Shown: one piece after another, positions 1 to 5,742 of the stretch
How the letters are laid out: each line of letters begins with the position of its first letter
How positions within the stretch are numbered: the first letter of the stretch is position 1
Assembly: GCA_017880715.1 (NCBI GenBank)
Contig: JADGRT010000116.1
Coordinates: 1-7,980, forward strand
Length of the DNA: 7,980 bases
Direction of reading: 5' to 3'
Source of the DNA: Verrucomicrobiia bacterium
Lineage (GTDB): Bacteria; Verrucomicrobiota; Verrucomicrobiia; Limisphaerales; UBA1319
Made by a program: the position numbers and the translations under genes
The notes under the pieces: generated by a model
Told to the model about the DNA's origin: nothing
Database searches by the model: none
Seen by the model: only the letters and a program-made list of their open reading frames with translations

Positions 1-363
1 GTTCCAAGTCAGCAGGAAATCCATCCCGTGCGCGGCGGCGTAGCCAATATGGGCCGCGTCGGACGCCGCTCGTGCCGGAATCAAGCCCGTGGACAGAATA
101 CGTTCGGTTAGCGCCTCGGCCGTGTCGGTGGCGGCAAGAATTCGGCACTCGGCCAACGCCGCGAGACGGTCACGCGCGGCACCGGCATCGCCTCGGGCCG
201 CTTCTTTGAGCACTTCCTGGGAGATGTAGAGATCAAACGCCTTCCGCCGTTTCTCCCACCACTCCCGTGTGGCAACTTGCTGGGCGAGGATTTCGACATC
301 CCGGTTCGGCCACGCCGTCAGCAGGCTGGGGATGGTTGTCTCGACATAAACGGTTGGTTTCAT
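1..363 (-). CDS. PIN-domain (VapC-like) toxin, C-terminus cut by window edge
   Basis: This is a partial gene. The minus-strand frame starts with ATG at 363 and is still open at base 1, giving 121 residues. The start MKPTVYVETTIPSLL is the first beta strand of PIN domains, with E8 in the place of the first metal-binding acid. E50 and E54 follow in YISQEVLKEAARG. The end, SDAAHIGYAAAHGMDFLLTW, holds D102 and D115 and is the usual PIN C-terminal half, in which 'TWN' normally leads into the last few residues. PIN proteins are Mg-dependent ribonucleases; those in VapBC modules cleave tRNA or rRNA and are held inactive by a small antitoxin encoded just upstream. A possible antitoxin end lies 4 bp upstream here. 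I am confident of the fold; the toxin role is inferred from family and context. Confidence 0.85.
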   Translation of the reverse strand, partial: MKPTVYVETTIPSLLTAWPNRDVEILAQQVATREWWEKRRKAFDLYISQEVLKEAARGDAGAARDRLAALAECRILAATDTAEALTERILSTGLIPARAASDAAHIGYAAAHGMDFLLTWN

Positions 364-367
364 CGGT

Positions 368-520
368 TCAGTCCGCTTCCATGAGTTGCTTGAAGTGTTT
401 ATAGAGCGGAAGTGTTTGGCTTTCGAGCTTTTCTTTCGCAGGTTTGACGTTGCTGGGCGTTCTCACCCGGGCCGCCCGGAGGATGTGGCCGGGGCGACCA
501 GCAGGATGCGCACGGCGCGA
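368..520 (-). pseudogene. Possible remnant or 3' end of the antitoxin gene partnering the PIN toxin
   Basis: On the minus strand a frame ends in TGA at 368-370, four bases before the toxin ATG, which is the spacing expected of an antitoxin-toxin pair. Read backwards, the last residues are KEKLESQTLPLYKHFKQLME followed by AD, a charged, plausibly helical tail. The frame stays open upstream, but there is no ATG with a ribosome binding site. From about base 521 the sequence becomes the dispersed repeat also seen at 3212, so the original 5' end may have been replaced. A GTG at 466 would give only 32 residues. I do not recognise the antitoxin family. It may be an intact short antitoxin with an unusual start, a remnant, or chance. 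Confidence 0.3.
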
Positions 521-620
521 AATCAGAAGTCCTGAGGCTGCTGCAATCCTTCGTCCTCGTCGTCGTCCCTCGTCCTCGATTCAGGGTTTTTGCTATGAGG
601 CGCGGGAGCAGGAGTCCTGA
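521..620. repeat. Dispersed TCGTCCTCG-rich repeat, copy A, with a partial second unit
   Basis: Bases 521-585 match 3212-3276 at about 61 of 65 positions, by eye. Both share the core CGTCCTCGTCGTCGTCCCTC and a following ATTCAGG plus T-run. After the T-run, bases 594-620 match 3200-3226, the lead-in of copy B, at about 24 of 27 positions. Copy A therefore begins a second unit at a period of 85 bases (AGTCCTGA at 528 and 613). Unlike copy B, it lacks the inverted GAGGACGA arm. It sits in the gap between the rhamnosidase-like gene (ending at 633) and the toxin module. Confidence 0.75.
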
Positions 621-632
621 ACCTGGACCAGC

Positions 633-3077
633 TCAGTCGTATCGTGTCACCGTCTGCTGGCCGCTCTTTAGCCGGATCTTCGCCCCCTTCCATACGAAGT
701 AGCCGGCCACTCCTCGAGGCAGGGTGATGTCAGCGACAATGCCCTTGTCTCCTTGCCGGACGAGCTTCACCTCGATGTCACCCAGCGGATGCGGCATCCG
801 GCCCGTCGCTGCCTTCAACGAACCCAGGTGCGGCTCGATCTTTACTGATTTAAATCCCGCCTCCGCTGGTTCGATGCCGCACACGGTCGCGAGGAATTCG
901 ATCATGGGGCTGGAACTCCAGGCATGGCAGTCCGAGCGGGTGTTTTTGTCGGTCTCGGCGAAGGTCGTCAATCCTTCCGACAGCATGGTTTTCCAGATGC
1001 CCAGATGCTCCAGGTAACGGTCGCCCAGACCAGCCTTTTTCAAAGCGTTCATGAGATAGAATTTATAGTAAATGGTGCATTGGATCAGGCTTTGATCGGT
1101 CAGAATCCGTTCCATAAGCGCACGCTGTTGATCCCCGGGAATTGCATCGGTCAAGATAGCCATCACGTTGGCGTGCTGACTAAACTCGCGCTTCGCGGGG
1201 GTATCGGCAAAGAGCTGCCTTTTCGCGTCGAAACATTTTTTGTACCCCGCCCGGCGAAGAGCGTCGGCCCGGTTCCGATATTCCTGGCTGGCGCTCTGGT
1301 TATCGAACGTCTTGAACAAATCGGCAGCGCGATCGAGCGCGTACACGTATTGGAGGGTAATAATGGCGGTGCCCTGGTCATCTTCAGCGCCTTTCGGCAC
1401 ACCGCGATCGAACTGCGGCGCCCAATCCACGAAGTTCCACCAACCCATTTGGCTCAGCAGGTTGTTCCGGTCCAAATGTCTTTCGTACCAGCCCAACACA
1501 CTTTGAATGCCAGGCAAAAACTGTTTCACAAAGGCCGGATCGTCTCGATAGGTATGGTAGTCGTGCACCATATCGACCCAGTAAAGCGCGAAAGGAGGAA
1601 TCATCTGGGCAAAGTCGGTTGGATAGCGGCTTTGCGTGATGCCTTCAGGCAACCGAGAATGGTCATACAGAATAAGGGCGTTACGCACCAAGCGATCGTC
1701 CCCGGCAACGTGGAGTGAAATCAGGGCCTGGATGCGGGTATCCCCCACATACTGCAACTGCTCGTAATAAGGGCAGTCAACGTAGGTTTCATGGGCACAG
1801 AGCCGCGCCGTGCGCCAGCCCACGTCCCAAATGTTCTTCAGCCACGGATCGCTGCTGGTGAAACTGGCTTTTTGTTCGAACGGATAAGCGGTGAACCGCC
1901 CCTGGAAGTCGTGCAGGGTAAGCGGCTCGCCGGCGGTTTGAATCTCGAGCTGCACATACCGGTAGGTGCGAAACCACAACGGACGAAACCGGCGATTCGC
2001 CCCGCCATCGGGCAGGTACTCGTCGTTAAAACCCACCAGGACTTTGCCTTCGGTTTCGTTGCGGTTCCCTTTTTTCCGGTTTGGATCGAACAAGGCTTCG
2101 GCGTAACGAACAGCCACGGAACTCCCGTTACCCCCACTGACCAGCAACTCGGGGTAGGCGGTCGTCAGATAGGTCTGGTCGAGCAGCACGGATGCCTTGG
2201 TATTAGCTGGAACGATCAATGGGCTCGTGCCTTTCAGAAAACCATCGTCGGCCGGCACGCCCGAAGCCCGGACCACTTTCGGAATCCGCTCCAGCTTCTC
2301 CTCCATGAAAGGGATGTTACGCGGAATCAGGTTGCCGTCGCCTTCCCCATGGCCATAGCGGAAATACGCCGGTTTGCCCGTGCGCAAGGCGCGGGCGGCA
2401 ACCCAGGCTTGATCATCATAGGCGAGTGTTTCCCAGCCCCACGGATATTGGGCCGCCGTGACCCGATCGCATGCGCCCGCCGCGTAATACTGGTTCAGCA
2501 CCATGGCGGGGGTTACGCGCAGGGGTTGGTAAGCCAGATTCTGAAGGACCTTCCAGTTTTTTGCCGTGGTATTTACAACGGCCTCTCGCTCGGTATCGCC
2601 CTGCACCAGAAAGCCGGTTTGCGAGGTCTGCTGGGCCACCGGCGCATCATTGCCCATGTTCCAGACCATGGCGGCAAGGACATTTTTTCCCGCTTGCAGG
2701 AAGGGAGCCAGGTCGTAGGTTTCGTATCGCCAGTGCATCTTGTCACCGCGGGCCGGTCCAAAACCGACCGCCTGGCCATTGGCGAACAGACGGTAACGGT
2801 TATCCGCCGTGACGTGGACGATATAAGACGCCGGTTTGGCCGACAGGTCGAACGAACGGCGGAAATGGTAAACGCCGTAATCCTTTTCCGGGGCGGTGGG
2901 GTGTGTTAGCCAACTGGCAGACCATTGCTGGGTTAGTAAATCGGGATTGATCGGCAGATTTTGAGCCACACTCCCGAGCGAAAACAGACTCAAACCGAAA
3001 AGACCCGCAAGAAACCGCACGGGGAATGGCCGGCATCCATTGTGAGTTAAAAGATAATTCCGTTTGGTGGAGTACAT
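633..3077 (-). CDS. Secreted alpha-L-rhamnosidase-like glycoside hydrolase (GH78-type)
   Basis: The 814-residue protein probably releases alpha-L-rhamnose, or a related sugar, from plant or microbial polysaccharides outside the cytoplasm. Residues 1-38 look like a signal peptide: basic start, hydrophobic LAGLFGLSLFSLGSVA, likely cleavage after A38. Residues about 60-240 form a jelly-roll region with VGFGPARGDKMHWRYETYDL, typical of the rhamnosidase N-terminal domain. A second beta domain spans about 290-400. Residues about 405-735 form the (alpha/alpha)6 catalytic domain. Its signature VDCPYYEQLQYVGDTR supplies D434, E439 and D446, and E708 in TTFAETDKNTRSDCHAW is the likely catalytic base. 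A C-terminal beta domain follows (about 736-814). The start is the only Met before residue 114, and no clear ribosome site precedes it. The gene stands alone between two copies of a dispersed repeat. The fold call is firm. Substrate is uncertain, because the CPYYEQLQYVGD loop differs from the classical CPQRDERLGWTGD form. Confidence 0.88.
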   Translation of the reverse strand: MYSTKRNYLLTHNGCRPFPVRFLAGLFGLSLFSLGSVAQNLPINPDLLTQQWSASWLTHPTAPEKDYGVYHFRRSFDLSAKPASYIVHVTADNRYRLFANGQAVGFGPARGDKMHWRYETYDLAPFLQAGKNVLAAMVWNMGNDAPVAQQTSQTGFLVQGDTEREAVVNTTAKNWKVLQNLAYQPLRVTPAMVLNQYYAAGACDRVTAAQYPWGWETLAYDDQAWVAARALRTGKPAYFRYGHGEGDGNLIPRNIPFMEEKLERIPKVVRASGVPADDGFLKGTSPLIVPANTKASVLLDQTYLTTAYPELLVSGGNGSSVAVRYAEALFDPNRKKGNRNETEGKVLVGFNDEYLPDGGANRRFRPLWFRTYRYVQLEIQTAGEPLTLHDFQGRFTAYPFEQKASFTSSDPWLKNIWDVGWRTARLCAHETYVDCPYYEQLQYVGDTRIQALISLHVAGDDRLVRNALILYDHSRLPEGITQSRYPTDFAQMIPPFALYWVDMVHDYHTYRDDPAFVKQFLPGIQSVLGWYERHLDRNNLLSQMGWWNFVDWAPQFDRGVPKGAEDDQGTAIITLQYVYALDRAADLFKTFDNQSASQEYRNRADALRRAGYKKCFDAKRQLFADTPAKREFSQHANVMAILTDAIPGDQQRALMERILTDQSLIQCTIYYKFYLMNALKKAGLGDRYLEHLGIWKTMLSEGLTTFAETDKNTRSDCHAWSSSPMIEFLATVCGIEPAEAGFKSVKIEPHLGSLKAATGRMPHPLGDIEVKLVRQGDKGIVADITLPRGVAGYFVWKGAKIRLKSGQQTVTRYD

Positions 3078-3118
3078 GACCGAGAGAATAAATCGGGGCC
3101 GTCCGGAGTCAAGGCGCG

Positions 3119-3153
3119 CATCTCAGGTTTTTCGGAGCGCGGACATCTTGTCC
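3119..3153. repeat. Short intergenic palindrome-containing element
   Basis: Just upstream of the rhamnosidase-like gene a T-run (TCAGGTTTTTCGGAGCGCGG) leads into GGACATCTTGTCC at 3141-3153, a 5-bp inverted repeat around TCT. From memory, GGAGCGCGGACATCTTGTCC is a frequent intergenic motif in Verrucomicrobiota, but only one copy is in this window. It lies within the likely promoter region of the minus-strand gene. It could be a mobile intergenic repeat or a regulator site; the former is likelier. Confidence 0.4.
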
Positions 3154-3199
3154 ATAGCTGATGCAACCCGTCTCAGAGACTTTACTCAATAACTCCGGT

Positions 3200-3306
3200 T
3201 ATGAGGCTCGGAATCAGGAGTCCTGAGACTGCCGCAAACCTTCGTCCTCGTCGTCGTCCCTCGTCCTCGATTCAGGTTTTTTTTCGAGGACGAAGGACGA
3301 GGACGA
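3200..3306. repeat. Dispersed TCGTCCTCG-rich repeat, copy B, with long imperfect hairpin
   Basis: Bases 3212-3276 repeat 521-585, and 3200-3226 repeat 594-620. The end of this copy is an inverted repeat: 3248-3270 pairs with 3284-3306 over 23 positions with two mismatches (3260/3294 and 3253/3301), around a 13-base loop holding an eight-T run. The arms are built from TCGTCCTCG and CGAGGACGA. The T-run lies inside the loop rather than after the stem, so this is not a classical intrinsic terminator. It could still fold in RNA between thioredoxin and the rhamnosidase-like gene, both on the minus strand. Confidence 0.75.
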
Positions 3307-3446
3307 TCTGCCCGCTTGGAGGGTCCGGCTAGATGAAAAGCCAACCAGAACCGTGCAGCCATCCCAAGCGGGCGAGGACGCCCGCGCGCCGTTTCAGTCG
3401 CAGAGCGTGCGGCAAAAAAAGTGATGCCACTACGGTCCCAGGCGGC
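3307..3446. other. Intergenic stretch downstream of thioredoxin, no gene seen
   Basis: No coding signal is supported here. The only notable item is a seven-A run (about 3414-3420) that reads as seven Ts downstream of the thioredoxin stop on the minus strand. The sequence before it has no convincing GC-rich stem, so I do not call a terminator. Confidence 0.4.
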
Positions 3447-3782
3447 TTATTTGGCCGCGAGTGCGCCATCCAACAGCGTGGCCAATTGCTTGGGCGATTG
3501 GAAGCCCATGACCTTCTGCACGACCTTGCCATCCTTGAACAGCACCAGGGTGGGCACGGCGCTCACGCCATAGCGCTGGGCCAGTTCGGGCGACTCGTCA
3601 ATGTCCACCTTCACCACCTTCGCCCGGCCCTCGTAACGCTTGGCAATTTCGTCCAGCACGGGCGCCAGCATTTTGCAGGGACCACACCAGGTGGCATAAA
3701 AGTCCACCAAAACGGGCAGTTCGGATTTGAGCGCGTCTTGATCGAAGGTTTCAGTGTTCGTTTTCATCGTTATTTGATACAT
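3447..3782 (-). CDS. trxA: Thioredoxin
   Basis: This is a cytoplasmic thiol-disulfide oxidoreductase that reduces protein disulfides. The 111-residue protein has the active site WCGPC at residues 32-36 inside VLVDFYATWCGPCKMLAPVL, the buried acid D27, and the cis-proline loop AVPTLVLFKDGK. Length and the position of the first active cysteine (C33) match E. coli TrxA counted with its Met, and FDQDALK aligns with its FDTDVLK. An AGGT lies 8 bases before the ATG at 3782, which favours this start. A second Met at 3767 (MKTNTETF) is a possible alternative with no ribosome site. The gene is divergent from the ECF sigma gene, so the two share a very short control region. The symbol reflects family identity, not proof that this is the main cellular thioredoxin. 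Confidence 0.93.
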   Translation of the reverse strand: MYQITMKTNTETFDQDALKSELPVLVDFYATWCGPCKMLAPVLDEIAKRYEGRAKVVKVDIDESPELAQRYGVSAVPTLVLFKDGKVVQKVMGFQSPKQLATLLDGALAAK

Positions 3783-3834
3783 TCCAATTACCTGTTACAC
3801 CATGGTTGAGCCGGCCGACATAAAAAAGTTACAA
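3783..3834. promoter_or_regulatory. Shared divergent control region of thioredoxin and sigma factor
   Basis: Promoters for both divergent genes must lie in or near these 52 bases, or within the neighbouring coding starts. The stretch holds a small direct repeat, TTACCTGTTACAC, close to the thioredoxin end. I cannot identify -35/-10 boxes with any confidence. If the sigma gene used the upstream ATG at 3802, only 19 bases would separate the two genes. Confidence 0.4.
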
Positions 3835-4491
3835 ATGAACGCATCCGATAGCGACGAAGTCCTGGTGCAACAGGCCAAAGGCGGCGATCTATCCGCTTTC
3901 GAAACGCTGACCACGCGTTACGAGCGGCGGGTGTATTCGTTGGCGCTCCGCATGCTGCGGCAGGAACAAGATGCCGAAGACGTGACGCAGCAGTCCCTGC
4001 TCAGCGCCTTGGAACACCTGGCGGATTTTCGGGGAGAATCCAGCTTTGCCACCTGGCTGATGCGGATTGCCACCCATGCGTCGCTTAAAATCATCCGCAA
4101 GCGACGCGGCCTGGAAACCGTGTCGCTGGAACAGGCCACGGAGCCGGCGGAGGACGGCGCCCCAATCCCCCACCCCGAATTTATCGCCGATTGGCGCGAA
4201 TCTCCCGAGCAACTGGCGCAGCGTCATGAAACGCGCCAGATCATCGACCAAGCCCTGGACAAGCTGGATGACAAGCATCGACCGGTTTTTCTGCTGCGCG
4301 ACGTCGAGGGCTTCTCGGTTCGGGAAACCGCCGAGGCGCTGGGCCTGAGCGAATCCAACGTGAAAGTGCGGTTATTGCGGGCGCGCCTGCAATTGCGTGA
4401 AATGCTGACGCAAGCCTTTGGCGATCCAGGACAACGCCTGACACCGGGACACCCCCATCACCGGGAGCCGGACACCCAAACCCACCCATGA
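3835..4491 (+). CDS. ECF (extracytoplasmic function) RNA polymerase sigma factor
   Basis: This sigma factor directs RNA polymerase to a small regulon. From the Met at 3835 it has 218 residues. Region 2 (about 20-90) contains LTTRYERRVYSLALRML, DAEDVTQQSLLSALEHL and the promoter-melting stretch FRGESSFATWLMRIATHASL. Region 4 (about 130-190) contains LDDKHRPVFLLRDVEGFSV and the helix-turn-helix RETAEALGLSESNVKVRLLR. A Pro/His-rich tail of about 20 residues follows. The frame also has an ATG at 3802. I prefer 3835 because MNASDSDEVLVQQAKGGD is the usual family start and it leaves room for divergent promoters; neither start has a strong ribosome site. The stop overlaps the ATG of the methyltransferase gene (ATGA). 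The zinc-finger protein at 5318 is the likely anti-sigma factor. Confidence 0.92.
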   Translation: MNASDSDEVLVQQAKGGDLSAFETLTTRYERRVYSLALRMLRQEQDAEDVTQQSLLSALEHLADFRGESSFATWLMRIATHASLKIIRKRRGLETVSLEQATEPAEDGAPIPHPEFIADWRESPEQLAQRHETRQIIDQALDKLDDKHRPVFLLRDVEGFSVRETAEALGLSESNVKVRLLRARLQLREMLTQAFGDPGQRLTPGHPHHREPDTQTHP

Positions 4492-4952
4492 GCCAGCGGT
4501 TTGTAGAAAGGGGAGGGCTGTGGGTTGCCGGCCAGGCGGTCTTGATGATCGGCGTCGTTGGCCTAAGCCTGACACACCACACCGACCGCTGGAACCTCGG
4601 GATTCTCAGCTTGGGCATTGGCTGTTTGGTGGTTGGAGCCGGGGTGGGCATTGCCGGGGCTCTAGCGCTGGGCCGCAGCCTGACTCCCTTTCCCCAGCCA
4701 CAGCCCCAGGCGCGGTTGGTGCGTCATGGCATTTATGCGCGCATCAGGCATCCATTGTACACGAGCGTCGTGTTCGCCGCCATCGGATGGGCGCTAACCT
4801 GGCACAGTTGGCCTGCCTTGCTGGCCGCGCTGGCCTTGGCGCCCTTTTTTGATGCGAAAGCACGGCAGGAAGAATGCATGCTGCGGGAGCGATTCCCCGA
4901 TTACGCCAGCTATGCCAAAGCAACTCGTCGGTTTATTCCTGGGATCTACTGA
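4488..4952 (+). CDS. Isoprenylcysteine carboxyl methyltransferase-like membrane methyltransferase
   Basis: A 154-residue integral membrane protein of the ICMT/phospholipid-methyltransferase-like group, in which S-adenosylmethionine serves as methyl donor. Hydrophobic segments lie at about 12-30, 37-62, 92-103 and 107-122. The C-terminal cofactor signature is clear: LVRHGIYARIRHPLYTSVV (81-95; Gly-x-Tyr and Arg-His-Pro), then KARQEECMLRERFPDYASY (E128, E129, F136, Y139, Y142) and FIPGIY at the end. The start overlaps the sigma stop by ATGA, which implies translational coupling. No ribosome site is seen. Bacterial members of the group act on varied lipids or small molecules, and the substrate here cannot be inferred. 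A role in the stress response governed by the sigma factor is suggested only by position. Confidence 0.85.
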   Translation: MSQRFVERGGLWVAGQAVLMIGVVGLSLTHHTDRWNLGILSLGIGCLVVGAGVGIAGALALGRSLTPFPQPQPQARLVRHGIYARIRHPLYTSVVFAAIGWALTWHSWPALLAALALAPFFDAKARQEECMLRERFPDYASYAKATRRFIPGIY

Positions 4953-5317
4953 AGCCTTGCCAGGCAAAAAAAGGCCCGGGCTGTAACCTTTGTGCGCGTC
5001 GAGGCTCAATATAAATCGTCGAGCAAGCATGGACCAAGTTTTCGGAGGGCTCAGCCCTGAATTGGCTCGGTTTTCGGAGGGCTGAGTTATAGGAAGCCCT
5101 GATATTGAAGTGGGGCTCCCGGAGCTCGCCCCTCCGGGGCCATTCCCTTTCGGAGGGCGGAACTCCGCGACGCCCTGACTTATCGAAGGTCGGACGGTCG
5201 TGGAACTTGAGACGCGCAGTACGAGAAGATGGGGGCTCCCGGAGCTCGCCCCTCCGAGAGCGCGCTCCGAAATGGCGAGCTTGTGCCACGACCTTTTGTC
5301 AAGACGCTCATTTTTTT
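4953..5317. repeat. Repeat-rich gap with REP-like elements inside the sigma/anti-sigma cluster
   Basis: No believable gene lies in these 365 bases. Two 14-base copies of GTTTTCGGAGGGCT occur at 5038-5051 and 5070-5083 (32-base period). The first runs into the palindrome AGGGCTCAGCCCT (5046-5058). A 25-base sequence with core CCCGGAGCTCGCCCCTCCG is repeated exactly at 5112-5136 and 5232-5256, 120 bases apart. Each copy is self-complementary (GGGGC pairs with GCCCC, around GAGCTC). Between them lies CGGAGGGCGGAACTCCGCG, which shares the CGGAGGG word. Such elements are, from memory, common intergenic repeats in Verrucomicrobiota. Frames read across them give Arg/Gly/Glu-rich 'hypothetical proteins' that should be ignored. 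Confidence 0.7.
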
Positions 5318-5572
5318 ATGAAATGCGAAGAACTGCTATCGAGGCTGAACGAATACGTGGACGGCACCATTGATCCGGCCATTTGCGACGCATTTAAAGA
5401 GCATTTGGCCGGCTGCGATCCCTGCCAGGTGGTGGTGGACAACATTCGAAAAACCATCACGCTCTACAAAGAAGGCCAGCCCTATGAGTTGCCGGTGGCC
5501 TTCCGCGAGCGCTTGCACGAAGCGCTCCGCCAACGCTGGAAAGAAAAACACCGGCCGGTGACCCACCCATGA
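5318..5572 (+). CDS. Zinc-finger anti-sigma factor (ZAS / zf-HC2 type)
   Basis: A small cytoplasmic protein of 84 residues that should bind and restrain the ECF sigma factor encoded upstream. Residues 1-36 form the zinc-binding anti-sigma motif: C3, then H29-x3-C33-x2-C36 in KEHLAGCDPCQVVVDNI, with the helix LLSRLNEYVDGTI between. No membrane segment follows, so it is a soluble type. In RsrA-like members of this group oxidation of the zinc cysteines releases the sigma factor and thioredoxin resets the switch; the thioredoxin gene nearby makes that attractive but unproven here. The frame is open to 5105, but that extension translates the repeats, and MKCEELLSRL at 5318 is the typical family start. 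No clear ribosome site precedes it; a seven-T run lies directly upstream. The stop overlaps the next small frame (ATGA). Confidence 0.85.
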   Translation: MKCEELLSRLNEYVDGTIDPAICDAFKEHLAGCDPCQVVVDNIRKTITLYKEGQPYELPVAFRERLHEALRQRWKEKHRPVTHP

Positions 5573-5742
5573 AACCTGCCTGTGAAATACCAATCCAGAA
5601 CGGTTGTTGCGGTCCGGTGGCGGCTACTTCAAATGATACTGCTGCCTCCGCTCACGGTCTGGATTGTCCAGTGGTGGGCTGGTCGCAGCGCAACGGGAAG
5701 GGTTTTATGATGAACCATACAGACGAATGGATGGGGCAGTAG
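5569..5742 (+). CDS. Small ORF of 57 residues coupled on both sides, function unknown
   Basis: ATG at 5569 overlaps the anti-sigma stop (ATGA), and the frame runs 57 codons to TAG at 5740-5742, immediately followed by the ATG of the glycosyltransferase-like gene in the same frame. The peptide starts MKPACEIPIQNGCCGPVAAT and ends MMNHTDEWMGQ. It has four cysteines (C5, C13, C14, C33) and no hydrophobic segment. I recognise no family. Third-codon-position composition is mixed, so coding is not proven. It may be a genuine coupled small protein, a spacer that happens to be open, or the original N-terminal part of the next gene cut off by an amber codon. Confidence 0.35.
   Translation: MKPACEIPIQNGCCGPVAATSNDTAASAHGLDCPVVGWSQRNGKGFMMNHTDEWMGQ

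Noticed and set aside
924..2909. Long plus-strand open frames (924-1718 and 1791-2909) opposite the rhamnosidase-like gene
   Set aside because: They are antisense shadows of a well-supported gene in high-GC DNA; their translations show no family motifs.
3248..3306. Hairpin as an intrinsic terminator for the minus-strand genes
   Set aside because: The stem is strong but the T-run is in the loop, and no T-run follows the stem on either strand.
3333..3809. Plus-strand frame of 158 codons over the thioredoxin gene
   Set aside because: It is antisense to an unmistakable thioredoxin and carries no recognisable motif.
5038..5256. CRISPR array
   Set aside because: There are only two copies each of two different short repeats with unequal spacing and no cas genes; these are intergenic repeat elements.
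4933..5289. Minus-strand frame of 118 codons rich in RRGELREP repeats
   Set aside because: It translates the REP-like DNA repeats (two RRGELREP words come from the two 25-base copies) and has no protein-like features of its own.
5105..5317. 5' extension of the anti-sigma frame by 71 codons
   Set aside because: The extra residues come from the repeats, and family members begin with the MKCEELL-type start found at 5318.
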